A stretch of 64,000 bases of DNA from Flavobacterium sp. I-STPP5a (GCF_009764685.1 NZ_VHLM01000055.1:1-64000), one strand, 5' to 3'. Counted from the stretch's first letter, positions 51,638 to 60,825 are shown. Notes: generated by a model from the letters alone, not told the origin. Made by a program: numbers and translations.

Positions 51638-52237
51638 ATGAACATAGATTTCTCAAAAAATACAGACGGATTAATTCCAGCCATTATACAAGATAGCGAT
51701 ACGAAAGCCGTTTTGATGTTAGGGTACATGAATGAAGAAGCATATCGTAAAACTATCGAAACACAAAAAGTAACCTTTTTTAGCCGTTCTAAACAAAGGC
51801 TTTGGACAAAAGGTGAGGAGAGTGGCAACTTTTTAAACTTAGTTGATATAAAAAATGACTGCGATGGCGATACTTTATTGATTCAAGCAAAGCCAGTTGG
51901 CCCAACATGTCATACAGGTGCTGATACTTGCTGGCAAACAGTGAACAAAGCCGATTATGGTTTTATTTCACACCTAGAGCAAACTATTGAAACCCGTAGA
52001 GAAAAAGCTGACTCTGAAAAAAGTTATGTTGCTTCTTTATTTCAATTAGGAATCAATAAAATTGCACAAAAAGTTGGTGAAGAAGCAATAGAAGTAGTTA
52101 TTGAAGCCAAAGATGATAATGATGATTTGTTCTTGAGTGAAAGTGCTGATTTATTGTTTCATTATTTGATTTTACTTCAAGCCAAAGGATTCAAATTGAA
52201 TGATGTTATTGAAGTACTAAAAAGTCGCCAAAAATAA
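51638..52237 (+). CDS. hisI: Bifunctional phosphoribosyl-AMP cyclohydrolase / phosphoribosyl-ATP pyrophosphatase
   Basis: A 199-residue fusion (HisIE). The N-terminal cyclohydrolase has RSKQRLWTKGEESGN, DCDGDTLL and PTCHTGADTCW with zinc-binding Cys. The C-terminal pyrophosphohydrolase has KVGEEAIEVVIEAK and ESADLLFHYLILL, the MazG-like metal site. It covers steps two and three of the pathway and is the last his gene. Confidence 0.96.
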   Translation: MNIDFSKNTDGLIPAIIQDSDTKAVLMLGYMNEEAYRKTIETQKVTFFSRSKQRLWTKGEESGNFLNLVDIKNDCDGDTLLIQAKPVGPTCHTGADTCWQTVNKADYGFISHLEQTIETRREKADSEKSYVASLFQLGINKIAQKVGEEAIEVVIEAKDDNDDLFLSESADLLFHYLILLQAKGFKLNDVIEVLKSRQK

Positions 52238-52529
52238 TTTAATAAATTTTGAAACTTGTACCCCCAATAGAAGAATACAAGTCTATTGGGTTATTAGTAC
52301 GTAAACTAGTCTAAAAGTAGAGAAATCACCTCAAGACAATACATCATCAAACCGCAAAGATGATTTAGCAGGCAATAATACTGAAGTGAATTCATTAACA
52401 GAGTTATATAGTTATTGAAGGATTATAATACGGTCTTGTTACTCCTACGTATCAATTAATTTTGGCTAAATTTTCACGTTTGTGAATTATTATAGTGTAA
52501 AAATCTTATTTTTTAACATTTATATTTAG
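52238..52529. other. Intergenic region after the his operon
   Basis: A gene-free stretch of about 340 nt up to the next start codon. CCCAATAGA (52263-52271) and TCTATTGGG (52282-52290) form a 9-bp stem without a strong T-run, a weak candidate terminator of the his operon. The remainder has frequent stops in all frames and shows no recognisable feature. Confidence 0.5.
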
Positions 52530-52537
52530 TAAGTTTG
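52530..52537 (+). promoter_or_regulatory. -7 box of the outer-membrane protein gene
   Basis: TAAGTTTG overlaps a GTG at 52537 that opens the longer frame, which argues for the ATG at 52582 as the true start. Confidence 0.55.
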
Positions 52538-52581
52538 TGCTTTATAAAATCAATTTTTTTTTAAAATATAAATATTTACTT

Positions 52582-53139
52582 ATGCACCTATCGGTATTTA
52601 AAAACAGTAAAATAGTCATTTTAGCAGTATTTTCAGCCATCACTGTTTCACATTCCTCTGCACAAGAAAAACCAACTGTAGCTAAAAGTCAATTTAAGAT
52701 AAATGTGTTGCTTCCAGGTTTTGTGTACGAGCACGGACTGAGTTCAAAAAACACGTTGTATTCAGAAATCAGTTCAGGATACGGATATACCTCAAATACG
52801 TTTGGAAATACTTCGAGATTTTATCCTTTTATAAATACTCAGATTAGGCATTATTATAATTTAGATAAAAGGGTATCCAAAAATAAAACAATCAAAAAAA
52901 ATACAGGTAGCTTTGTTGCTTTTGAAGCTAGTTATCACTTCAAATCAATAAATACGAATAAAAATTTTCTTCAATCAGATGCTTCATTAATTGCAGGACC
53001 AGTATGGGGATTTCAGAGAACATATAATAAAAATTTTAACCTCGATTTGAACGCAGGTATTGCGTATAATTTTAAAAAAGCTGATTCGAATGTGATACCA
53101 ATTATTAATTTCACGCTTGGATGGGTAATTGGTAAATAA
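52582..53139 (+). CDS. Small exported outer-membrane-barrel-like protein
   Basis: A 185-residue protein with a signal peptide (KIVILAVFSAITVSHSSAQ) and then alternating strands (FKINVLLPGFVYEHGLS, LYSEISSGYGYTS, LNAGIAYNFKK, IINFTLGWVIGK) typical of small porin-like barrels. I do not recognise the family. Transcribed alone between the his operon and a convergent rsmD. It probably sits in the outer membrane. Ligand and role unknown. Confidence 0.75.
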   Translation: MHLSVFKNSKIVILAVFSAITVSHSSAQEKPTVAKSQFKINVLLPGFVYEHGLSSKNTLYSEISSGYGYTSNTFGNTSRFYPFINTQIRHYYNLDKRVSKNKTIKKNTGSFVAFEASYHFKSINTNKNFLQSDASLIAGPVWGFQRTYNKNFNLDLNAGIAYNFKKADSNVIPIINFTLGWVIGK

Positions 53140-53145
53140 TATAAA

Positions 53146-53182
53146 TCACAAAAAAAGCTCTTAAATAGAGCTTTTTTTGTGA
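53146..53182. terminator. Bidirectional terminator between convergent genes
   Basis: TCACAAAAAAAGCTCT and its complement form a perfect 16-bp stem around a 5-nt loop, with T-runs in both directions. It serves the outer-membrane gene and rsmD. Confidence 0.9.
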
Positions 53183-53197
53183 AATAAAGAAAAAGGT

Positions 53198-53785
53198 TTA
53201 ATCTTCTTGATTCAGTGAAATCACTTTTATTTCATCTTCGTTTTCGTTTTCTATTTCAAAAAAACTAAAAATAGAACCGCCATAACTTTTCTGAAACGAA
53301 AAATGCATCATATGATCGAGCTTTGTATATTTAGAATGTTCAATAATCATCATGCCATCTTCGTTGAGTAATTCTTTCTCAAAAACTAACATGACTAATC
53401 GTTCGAATGTTTTTTGGTCTAAACCATAAGGGGGATCTGCAAAAATAATATCATATGATGTCTTGCATTTTTCTAAATAAGAAAACACATCACTTTTTGT
53501 AGCAGCTATATTGAAATCGTATTCGGCTGCAACTTGTTTGATAAATTTTACGCAACCAAAGTCACCATCAACAGAAGTTATTGGAGTACTACCACGAGAA
53601 GCAAACTCATAACTTATGTTTCCAGTCCCTGCAAATAAATCTAATATTTTGAGGTCTTCAAAGCTGAAATGATTGTTTAAAACATTGAATAAAGCTTCTT
53701 TGGACATGTCTGTTGTAGGTCGAACAGGTAGGCCTTTTGGAGGTGAAATTCTCCTTCCTTTATATTTTCCGGATATGATTCTCAT
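53198..53785 (-). CDS. rsmD: 16S rRNA (guanine966-N2)-methyltransferase
   Basis: A 195-residue SAM-dependent methyltransferase. MRIISGKYKGRRI and RPTTDMSKEALFN are the RsmD N-terminus, LDLFAGTGNISYE binds SAM, and ADPPYGLD is the DPPY catalytic motif. It modifies 16S rRNA during 30S assembly. Its start overlaps the DUF3822 gene by 4 nt, so they are translated together. Confidence 0.95.
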   Translation of the reverse strand: MRIISGKYKGRRISPPKGLPVRPTTDMSKEALFNVLNNHFSFEDLKILDLFAGTGNISYEFASRGSTPITSVDGDFGCVKFIKQVAAEYDFNIAATKSDVFSYLEKCKTSYDIIFADPPYGLDQKTFERLVMLVFEKELLNEDGMMIIEHSKYTKLDHMMHFSFQKSYGGSIFSFFEIENENEDEIKVISLNQED

Positions 53786-54588
53786 GAGTTAAAAAGTATG
53801 TAATGGGCTCTGTTTTCGGCAACAGAAAAATAATTGTTCCAACGTAAATCTTCCACATCTATGAGTGATACGTTTCGAATGTATTTGTAAACAATAGTGT
53901 AAAAATCACTTTCTATATCTATCTTTCCAATGAATTCTAATGCAAAATATTCAGGATTCATCCCTAACTGTTCTGCTGTAAAAAGTATATAATAAATTAA
54001 ATCCTCGGATGTTTTATAATCAAATGAATTGAAAAATATCAGTTTTTGATTTTCTATAACTACTATTTCAAAATGACCTGTATTAAGGTGAACAAACATT
54101 TTTTTATGGTACTTATCTTTTGTTAACTCTAATAATTTAGAGACCAAAATACTGTGTGCATGCTTGTATGTAAAGGATCCAAAATGATCTATAAAAAAGT
54201 TATTGATATTTACATACGGAATATAAACCGTATTCATTTGGAAGTTTTCTAATGTATCAAATGTGAAATAATCAGTTTCAAAAACTTTAGTATTGTATTG
54301 TAAGTAACTCCCCAATGCTTCTTCATTAAAAAATAAAGTAGGAACAAAAGTTGCTAAATTATTGTTATGAATGACAAGAATTTCGTCGTATTTTTCAGAT
54401 AATTCTAAATGTTTTTTGAAAGCATTTTCAAATAAATCTTCAATCTTTGTTGTTTTAGGAAAAGCATCAAAATAAACTTCATTAAAAGAAGAAACCGTAT
54501 CATTTAAGGTATCAAAACAACAAAAAGAAAGTCCAGTCAAGGAAACTTGAACAGATAATTTTTTATAATTTTTTTCGATTACATCCAT
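53782..54588 (-). CDS. DUF3822 family protein
   Basis: A 268-residue cytoplasmic protein found next to rsmD in many Bacteroidota as I recall. The start (KLSVQVSLTGLSFCCFD), NTVYIPYVNINNFF and FVHLNTGHFEIVVIENQKLIFFNSFDY are recognisable family stretches. The alternating beta strands hint at an actin/hexokinase-like fold, which is inference only. No function is known. A promoter lies just upstream and the 4-nt overlap couples it to rsmD. Confidence 0.85.
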   Translation of the reverse strand: MDVIEKNYKKLSVQVSLTGLSFCCFDTLNDTVSSFNEVYFDAFPKTTKIEDLFENAFKKHLELSEKYDEILVIHNNNLATFVPTLFFNEEALGSYLQYNTKVFETDYFTFDTLENFQMNTVYIPYVNINNFFIDHFGSFTYKHAHSILVSKLLELTKDKYHKKMFVHLNTGHFEIVVIENQKLIFFNSFDYKTSEDLIYYILFTAEQLGMNPEYFALEFIGKIDIESDFYTIVYKYIRNVSLIDVEDLRWNNYFSVAENRAHYILFNS

Positions 54589-54613
54589 GAAAACTCATAT
54601 TTTTTAACATCGC

Positions 54614-54621
54614 AAACTTAC
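54614..54621 (-). promoter_or_regulatory. -7 box of the DUF3822-rsmD operon
   Basis: Minus-strand TAAGTTTG, with a TTTG 24 nt upstream. It lies 25 nt before the DUF3822 ATG. Confidence 0.6.
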
Positions 54622-54722
54622 AAATTTAATCAGTAATAAGTATCCAAATGTAAAGGAAATGGTGTTGATTTCAAATAATATATTTTAACTTTATAAACCA
54701 CATGAGGGCTTGATTTTAGTAA

Positions 54723-54750
54723 CAAAAAAAACGCCTCTGATTGAGGCGTT
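54723..54750 (-). terminator. Terminator after the OmpA lipoprotein gene
   Basis: AACGCCTC and GAGGCGTT form the stem, and in the minus direction it is followed by eight T. It lies about 24 nt after the stop codon. Confidence 0.85.
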
Positions 54751-54773
54751 TAGAATATAAATTTAATAAAAAA

Positions 54774-55607
54774 CTATTGTTTTTGCTTTTTCATTTCTTT
54801 TTCAATCATTTCATAAAATTGATCAATTTTTGGAAGAACAACAATTCTCGTTCTACGGTTTCTTGATTTATTTTCTGGAGTATCATTAGCAACAAGTGGT
54901 ATGTACGAACTTCTACCAGCGGCTATCAATTGTTCTGGTTTTACACCAAGTTGATTTGTAAGTACGCGTATAATTGAGGTGGAACGTTTTACACTTAAAT
55001 CCCAGTTGTCAAGTAAGACTCCAGTCCCATTATAAGGTACATTATCTGTATGACCTTCAACCATACACTCAAAATCTGGTTTGTCATTTACAACCTTAGC
55101 TACTTTGGCAAGTACTCCTTTGGCTTGATCTGTTACATCATAGCTTCCGCTTTTAAATAATAATTTATCTGCAATAGAAATAAATACCACCCCTTTTTCA
55201 ACATTTATTTCAATATCTGGATCAGATATTCCTACTGAACTTTTTAAACTAGTAACAAGTGCAAGAGTTACACTATCTTTTTTAGTTAAAGCATCTTGCA
55301 TTCTGCTTATTTTTAAATCTTTCTCTTTGATTGATTCTAGTGCTTTTTCAATATTTTCGGCTCCTTTTGTAGATAAAACGGTCATGTCTTTAGAAACACT
55401 AATCAGGCCTTGATTTTGTTCTTTTAAAGTTGCGGCAGTTGCGGCAAGTCCTGCTTTTTCCTCTAAACAAGAATTGAGCTTTACAGTGGCAGTATTTAGA
55501 AGGTCTTGTGTCTCTTTATTTTTTGCCGCTAAATCAGCATATTTCTTTTTAGAAACACATGACGTCATAAGGGCTAAAATAGTTAAGGTTAATGCTATTT
55601 TTTTCAT
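54774..55607 (-). CDS. OmpA-family peptidoglycan-binding lipoprotein
   Basis: A 277-residue lipoprotein. The lipobox LMTSC marks the lipidated Cys at about residue 17. A helical coiled-coil region (25-125) is followed by an OmpA-like domain with VEGHTDNVPYNG and NRRTRIVV, which binds diaminopimelate of peptidoglycan. It would tether the outer membrane to the wall. The start is the ATG at 55607, where the signal peptide begins. An upstream frame adds eight residues. Confidence 0.92.
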   Translation of the reverse strand: MKKIALTLTILALMTSCVSKKKYADLAAKNKETQDLLNTATVKLNSCLEEKAGLAATAATLKEQNQGLISVSKDMTVLSTKGAENIEKALESIKEKDLKISRMQDALTKKDSVTLALVTSLKSSVGISDPDIEINVEKGVVFISIADKLLFKSGSYDVTDQAKGVLAKVAKVVNDKPDFECMVEGHTDNVPYNGTGVLLDNWDLSVKRSTSIIRVLTNQLGVKPEQLIAAGRSSYIPLVANDTPENKSRNRRTRIVVLPKIDQFYEMIEKEMKKQKQ

Positions 55608-55680
55608 AGATAATTTTTTTTTGTTACTCAAACAAATTTAGTTTAAAGGTGTTAAGTTTTGTTTATAATTCTCATAAATT

Positions 55681-56664
55681 TTACCAAAAAACGTGCCGTT
55701 TTTCAATGAAATAATGATAAACAATACTTTTTTTATTATAATAGCTTTTTAATTGTACTGTATCGCGTTTTGCAAAATTTGTTCTAAATAGTGCATAAAA
55801 CGCCGCATGAGCTTTAAGTATGGCTAAAAAATGTTTTCCTTTTCCTTGAGATAAAAATTTAAGTCCAGCAATTCCGTCAAGTATCATTCTTGTAAATAGA
55901 ATTGGAAACAATTGATTTTTAGGTAAATTCTTTGTTAGCATCAATAAGGAGTTCCTAAAATTCAAAAACGTTTTTAAGGGGTTTCCTTGTTGTAAAGTAG
56001 CACCGCCTACATGATAGACTACTGATTTATAGCAATATTTAATTGAATATCCTTTATTTATGGCTCGCCAACATAAATCTATTTCTTCTTGATGAGCAAA
56101 AAAATCTCCATCAAAGCCTCCGAGTTCTTGATAAATAGCACTTCGTATAAAAAAACAAGCTCCAGAAGCCCAAAACAACTTTGTTTCATCATCGTATTGT
56201 CCTAAATCTTTTTCTAAAGTTTCAAATATTCTTCCGCGGCAAAAAGGGTATCCGTACTTGTCTATAAAACCTCCAGCTGCTCCGGCATATTCAAAATATT
56301 CTTTATTTTTGAAATCTAGTATTTTGGGTTGGATAATGGCCGTATTTGGTTCGATTTCAAAGGTTTTTGAAATAGGTTGCAACCAATTTTCGGTTACTTC
56401 AATATCAGAATTGATTAGCGCATACACATCAGCATTCACATGTTGAAGTGCTTCGTTATAGCCTTTCGCAAACCCAAAATTACCAGAATTTTGAATAATC
56501 ACAACCTCAGGATAATTTTGTTTTAAAAAAGCAATTGAGGTATCTGTAGAAGCATTATCTGCAACATAGATAGTAGCTTCTTTTGAAAATTGTACTACTG
56601 AGGGTAAAAATTGTTCTAATAATTTGGTTCCATTCCAATTAAGGATAACAACGGCTATTTTCAT
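55681..56664 (-). CDS. Glycosyltransferase family 2
   Basis: A 327-residue GT-A glycosyltransferase. VVILNWNGTKLLEQFLPS is the typical start, VADNASTDTS the nucleotide-binding loop, ALINSDIEV the metal-binding DxD-like region, and FFAHQEEIDLCWRA the catalytic base region. It resembles rhamnosyltransferases (WbbL type). The C-terminal part has two amphipathic segments for membrane contact. It starts 14 nt after the HSDR_N-type gene. Donor and acceptor are unknown. Confidence 0.9.
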   Translation of the reverse strand: MKIAVVILNWNGTKLLEQFLPSVVQFSKEATIYVADNASTDTSIAFLKQNYPEVVIIQNSGNFGFAKGYNEALQHVNADVYALINSDIEVTENWLQPISKTFEIEPNTAIIQPKILDFKNKEYFEYAGAAGGFIDKYGYPFCRGRIFETLEKDLGQYDDETKLFWASGACFFIRSAIYQELGGFDGDFFAHQEEIDLCWRAINKGYSIKYCYKSVVYHVGGATLQQGNPLKTFLNFRNSLLMLTKNLPKNQLFPILFTRMILDGIAGLKFLSQGKGKHFLAILKAHAAFYALFRTNFAKRDTVQLKSYYNKKSIVYHYFIEKRHVFW

Positions 56665-56678
56665 GGTGTAATAATGTG

Positions 56679-57128
56679 CTAAAGTGGCCCGTAGTTGGGT
56701 AAATCTTTCAGAAATTGATATTTTTCATTTTCAAAATCCATTTGGCAAAAGTAGTGATTCAATCCATTTGTTACCATCAAAAAGTTGGCTTGTAGTGTCA
56801 TATTATAACGTGCTATTTGGTCAAATGTAACTTGTGCTATTTGAATTTGAGGAGCTTTACATTCTATAAGGATATTAATTGTACCGTCAGTATTGTAAAC
56901 AACAACATCGTACCTTTTGCGTAAGCCATTGACTTTTAAAACTTTTTCAACATTTATTAAAGAAAGTGGGTATTTTTTTTGTTCCAATAAAAACCGAACT
57001 ACATGCTGTCTAACCCATTCTTCGGGAGTAAGTATTATGAATTTTTTACGAACAACATCAAATATAGCTGCTTTATTTTCGCTATTTTTGAACCGAAAAG
57101 TGTAGTGTGGAAAATTTAGAATTTGCAT
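56679..57128 (-). CDS. HSDR_N-type PD-(D/E)xK protein
   Basis: A 149-residue protein with the type I restriction enzyme R subunit N-terminal domain (PF13588 type). RKRYDVVVY followed by ILIECKAP gives the PD-(D/E)xK catalytic Asp, Glu and Lys. It stands alone without methylase or specificity genes, next to holA, so it is not a restriction system. A housekeeping nuclease or DNA-binding role is likely. The -7 box ends only 4 nt before the ATG, so its mRNA is probably leaderless. Confidence 0.88.
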   Translation of the reverse strand: MQILNFPHYTFRFKNSENKAAIFDVVRKKFIILTPEEWVRQHVVRFLLEQKKYPLSLINVEKVLKVNGLRKRYDVVVYNTDGTINILIECKAPQIQIAQVTFDQIARYNMTLQANFLMVTNGLNHYFCQMDFENEKYQFLKDLPNYGPL

Positions 57129-57132
57129 GGTG

Positions 57133-57140
57133 CAAAAGTA
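57133..57140 (-). promoter_or_regulatory. -7 box of the HSDR_N-type gene
   Basis: Minus-strand TACTTTTG followed by CACC and the ATG, implying transcription starts at or next to the start codon. Confidence 0.65.
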
Positions 57141-57221
57141 TTAAATAAGTTTAAAAAGTAAAGTTTAAAGATGCATTCTTAATAAACATTCTTTGCCCTT
57201 GAGAACTTGAATTAAATTGAA

Positions 57222-58226
57222 ATGGACGAAGTCATAAAAATTGTAAATGATATAAAAAGCGGTTCCATAAAACCCATTTACCTTTTAATGGGTGAGGAGT
57301 CTTATTATATTGACAAACTCTCAGATTTTATTGAAGAAAAAGTATTATCTGAAGAAGAAAAAGGATTCAATCAAACCGTTTTATACGGACGAGATGTAAC
57401 TGTTGAAGATGTGATTGCTACTGCAAAGCGATATCCTATGATGGCGGACCGCCAAGTTGTAATTGTAAAAGAAGCTCAAGATTTAAATCGAACATTTGAT
57501 AAATTTGAAGCTTATGCAGATAACCCAATGCCTTCAACCGTTTTAGTGCTGTGTTATAAATACAAAACAGTTGATAAACGAAAAAAAGTAACCAAACTTA
57601 TTGCAAAAAACGGATTGGTTTTCGAGAGTAAAAAATTATATGAAAACCAAGTAGGCGATTGGATTAAGCGTGTACTCTCTGGTAAAAAATACATGATAGA
57701 GCCTAAAGCTGCAGCAATGCTTGTAGAGTTTTTAGGTACTGATTTGAGTAAAATAAACAATGAATTAGAAAAATTACAAATTATTTTACCTGTGGGTAGT
57801 ACAATAACACCCCAACATATTGAGGATAATATTGGTTTTAGTAAAGATTATAATGTGTTTGAACTTAGAAAAGCACTTGGAGAGCGCAATCAGTTGAAAG
57901 CATATAAAATAGCTGAAAACTTCGCTCAAAACCCAAAGGAAAACCCTATGGTGGTGACCACTAGTTTAATATTTGGATTTTTTATACAACTTTTAAAATA
58001 TCATGGTTTAAAGGATAGAAACCCAAAAAATGTGGCAGCCGTAATAGGTGTGAACCCATTTTTTATGAAAGAATACGATGTTGCTTTGAAAAATTATCCA
58101 ATGAAAAAAGTGAGCCAAATAGTTGGAGCACTTCGAGATATTGACGTGAAAAGTAAAGGAGTAGGTGCAAATGCAATTTCACAATCGGATTTATTACGAG
58201 AGATGCTTTTTAAAATATTCAATTAA
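57222..58226 (+). CDS. holA: DNA polymerase III subunit delta
   Basis: A 334-residue clamp-loader subunit. IYLLMGEESYYIDKL is the typical N-terminus of the delta subunit, and LEKLQIIL and DYNVFELRKALGERN mark the middle domains. It opens the sliding clamp during replication. It is divergent from the HSDR_N-type gene with 93 nt between them. Length fits the family. Confidence 0.94.
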   Translation: MDEVIKIVNDIKSGSIKPIYLLMGEESYYIDKLSDFIEEKVLSEEEKGFNQTVLYGRDVTVEDVIATAKRYPMMADRQVVIVKEAQDLNRTFDKFEAYADNPMPSTVLVLCYKYKTVDKRKKVTKLIAKNGLVFESKKLYENQVGDWIKRVLSGKKYMIEPKAAAMLVEFLGTDLSKINNELEKLQIILPVGSTITPQHIEDNIGFSKDYNVFELRKALGERNQLKAYKIAENFAQNPKENPMVVTTSLIFGFFIQLLKYHGLKDRNPKNVAAVIGVNPFFMKEYDVALKNYPMKKVSQIVGALRDIDVKSKGVGANAISQSDLLREMLFKIFN

Positions 58227-58292
58227 AATTATAAAAATTACGATATTTGCAACTCAAATCGTAACAAAACATTTATAAATAAAGTAAGGAAC

Positions 58293-58469
58293 ATGAATAA
58301 AAATACAATCTTAGGTTGGGCAACACTCATTATGATTTTAATGGGATTATTGCTTATTGCTCTGGGCGCGTTTCGATATGATGATGTTGCTGGATGGGGA
58401 TTTGCAGCAGTAGGAATTGGATTTTTAGCAAATGCTTGGGTATTTAGCTCACTCAAAGGCAGGTTGTAA
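58293..58469 (+). CDS. Small membrane protein, CAL67264 family
   Basis: A 58-residue protein beginning MNKNTILGWATLIMILMG and containing VAGWGFAAVGIGFLANAWVF. It has two membrane helices and a basic end (LKGRL). I recognise it as the CAL67264-type family seen in Flavobacteriia, usually between holA and ettA-like genes. Function unknown. A minus-strand frame over the same bases is not supported. Confidence 0.8.
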   Translation: MNKNTILGWATLIMILMGLLLIALGAFRYDDVAGWGFAAVGIGFLANAWVFSSLKGRL

Positions 58470-58522
58470 AATACAAACACAAAGAGAAAAATAAATAAAA
58501 AGATAACTGTAAAACATAGATT

Positions 58523-60217
58523 ATGTCAGACGATAAAAAAGTAATATTCTCAATGCAAAAATTGAGTAAAACCTATCAAGGTGCAGATAAACCAGTACTT
58601 AAAAATATTTATTTGAGTTTCTTTTATGGTGCCAAAATAGGTATATTAGGACTTAATGGTTCTGGAAAATCATCACTTTTAAAAATTATTGCAGGTGTTG
58701 ATAAAAATTATCAAGGAGATGTTGTTTTTCAACCGGGTTATACGGTAGGATACTTAGAGCAAGAACCAATTTTGGACGATTCTAAAACCGTTTTAGAAAT
58801 TGTTCAAGAAGGCGCAGCAGAAACTATGGCTGTTTTAGCAGAATACAATCAAATTAATGATTTGTTTGGACTTGAAGAAAACTATTCTGATCCAGATAAA
58901 ATGGACAAATTGATGGATCGTCAAGCGGCTTTGCAAGACAAAATTGATGCGCTGGGAGCTTGGGAAATCGATACCAAACTGGAAATTGCTATGGATGCCT
59001 TACGTACTCCAGATGGTGATACGCCAATTAAAAACCTTTCTGGTGGTGAGCGTCGTCGTGTAGCTTTGTGTCGTTTGTTGTTGCAACAACCTGACGTTTT
59101 GCTTTTAGATGAGCCTACCAACCACTTGGATGCTGAGAGCGTTCTTTGGTTAGAGCAGCATTTAGCACAATATTCAGGAACAGTAATTGCTGTAACGCAC
59201 GATAGATATTTCCTTGATAATGTAGCTGGTTGGATTCTAGAGTTGGATAGAGGAGAAGGTATTCCGTGGAAAGGGAATTATTCTTCTTGGTTAGATCAAA
59301 AATCTAGCAGAATGGCTCTTGAAGAAAAAGTAGCTTCAAAACGCAGAAAAAACTTAGAGCGTGAGTTGGATTGGGTTCGTCAAGGTGCCAAAGGACGTCA
59401 AACTAAGCAAAAAGCACGTTTACAGAACTACGATAAATTGTTAAACGAAGACCAAAAACAATTAGACGAAAACTTGGAGATATACATTCCAAATGGTCCA
59501 CGTTTAGGAACCAATGTTATTGAAGCTAAAAATGTAGCTAAAGCTTTTGGAGACAAATTATTATATGACAATCTAAATTTTACGTTGCCACAAGCCGGAA
59601 TCGTTGGGATTATTGGACCAAACGGAGCTGGTAAGTCTACTATTTTTAAAATGATAATGGGTGAGCAAGCTACAGATAGTGGTTCTTTTTCTGTTGGTGA
59701 AACTGTAAAAATTGCTTACGTAGATCAATCGCATTCTAATATTGATCCTAATAAATCTATCTGGGAAAATTTCGCTGATGGTCAGGAATTAATCATGATG
59801 GGTGGTAAACAAGTCAATTCTAGAGCATATTTGTCTCGTTTCAACTTTGGTGGTGGAGAACAAAACAAAAAAGTTTCGATGCTTTCAGGTGGAGAACGCA
59901 ACCGTTTACACTTGGCAATGACTTTGAAGGAAGAAGGAAATGTACTTTTACTGGATGAGCCAACCAATGATTTGGACGTAAATACGTTAAGAGCATTAGA
60001 AGAAGGTCTAGAGAATTTTGCTGGTTGTGCTGTGGTAATTTCGCACGATAGATGGTTCTTAGATAGAATTTGTACGCACATTTTAGCTTTTGAAGGCGAC
60101 TCTGAAGTGTATTATTTCGAAGGAGGTTTTACTGAATATGAAGAAAATAAAAAGAAACGTTTAGGTGGTGATTTAACTCCAAAACGTTTAAAATATAGAA
60201 AATTAATCCGCAACTAA
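58523..60217 (+). CDS. ettA: Energy-dependent translational throttle protein EttA
   Basis: A 564-residue ABC-F ATPase. Two nucleotide-binding domains carry Walker A GLNGSGKSSLLK and GPNGAGKSTIFK, signatures LSGGERRRVALCRLL and LSGGERNRLHLAM, and Walker B LLLDEPTNHLD and LLLDEPTNDLD. The linker is the P-site tRNA interaction motif region with many Arg/Lys. It binds the ribosomal E site and gates translation by ATP level. Transcribed with the small membrane protein upstream or alone. Confidence 0.95.
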   Translation: MSDDKKVIFSMQKLSKTYQGADKPVLKNIYLSFFYGAKIGILGLNGSGKSSLLKIIAGVDKNYQGDVVFQPGYTVGYLEQEPILDDSKTVLEIVQEGAAETMAVLAEYNQINDLFGLEENYSDPDKMDKLMDRQAALQDKIDALGAWEIDTKLEIAMDALRTPDGDTPIKNLSGGERRRVALCRLLLQQPDVLLLDEPTNHLDAESVLWLEQHLAQYSGTVIAVTHDRYFLDNVAGWILELDRGEGIPWKGNYSSWLDQKSSRMALEEKVASKRRKNLERELDWVRQGAKGRQTKQKARLQNYDKLLNEDQKQLDENLEIYIPNGPRLGTNVIEAKNVAKAFGDKLLYDNLNFTLPQAGIVGIIGPNGAGKSTIFKMIMGEQATDSGSFSVGETVKIAYVDQSHSNIDPNKSIWENFADGQELIMMGGKQVNSRAYLSRFNFGGGEQNKKVSMLSGGERNRLHLAMTLKEEGNVLLLDEPTNDLDVNTLRALEEGLENFAGCAVVISHDRWFLDRICTHILAFEGDSEVYYFEGGFTEYEENKKKRLGGDLTPKRLKYRKLIRN

Positions 60218-60235
60218 TTTCCTCCTATTTTATTG

Positions 60236-60266
60236 AAAAAGGCTGTCTATTTGGACAGCCTTTTTT
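60236..60266 (+). terminator. Terminator after ettA
   Basis: AAAAAGGCTGTC and GACAGCCTTTTT form a 12-bp stem with a 6-nt loop and T-run. Confidence 0.93.
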
Positions 60267-60343
60267 ATTGTAATAAATCTTTATGTAATTAATTAGATGA
60301 AGTTGATTAACTTGTTTAAAATAAAACAATTAATCGGCGTGTT

Positions 60344-60760
60344 CTAACTTAAAAATTTTGATTTAAGAGCCTCTGTAGGCATCATACAACTTTCTTTTTT
60401 ACCGTACCATTTGTATCTGTTTTTTGCAACATAATCATAAGCAATATTACTAAATGAAACAGGGAAAAATCCTAAAATACGGGCAAAAGTAAATACTCCT
60501 CCTAATTCCTTGGCAATTTCTAATGCTGCTTCTGCTTTGTAATAGTAAGCAACTCCTGGATGATACAAGATGATGCTATCCATTTTTTGCGAATCAATTC
60601 CTAAATAATTAGTGATCTCTTGACCTAAAGTAGATTGCAAAGCTACAAACCTAAAAACGTCTTTTGTATCGTGCTTAATAATGAGTTGTACCGAATTATC
60701 ACACAAATTGCAAACACCATCAAAGAGTATTATTTTCTTATTTTTTGGAAGGTCCTGCAT
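60344..60760 (-). CDS. DCC-family thiol-disulfide oxidoreductase
   Basis: A 138-residue protein of the DCC (DUF393) family with FDGVCNLCDNSVQ (CxxC near 17-20) and the C-terminal NRYKWYGKKESC. It has no signal peptide. Members are annotated as thiol-disulfide oxidoreductases by the thioredoxin-like fold, with little proof. Co-directional with mutS2, 65 nt downstream of it. Confidence 0.9.
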   Translation of the reverse strand: MQDLPKNKKIILFDGVCNLCDNSVQLIIKHDTKDVFRFVALQSTLGQEITNYLGIDSQKMDSIILYHPGVAYYYKAEAALEIAKELGGVFTFARILGFFPVSFSNIAYDYVAKNRYKWYGKKESCMMPTEALKSKFLS

Positions 60761-60825
60761 GTTGAAAAATCGGTTTAAATTAGATTAATAAAAAATTATA
60801 GAACAATTATTGTATTGTTCCGCAT

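Noticed and set aside
52238-52529. Decayed gene after the his operon
   Set aside because: Stops occur in all frames and no recognisable protein fragment could be read. Treated as intergenic.
56679-57128. HSDR_N-type domain as part of a restriction-modification or defence system
   Set aside because: No methylase, specificity or motor genes are nearby. The gene sits in a housekeeping context beside holA, as in related genomes.
58238-58480. Minus-strand open frame over the CAL67264-type gene
   Set aside because: The plus-strand 58-residue protein has coherent membrane helices and matches a recognised family. The minus frame does not.
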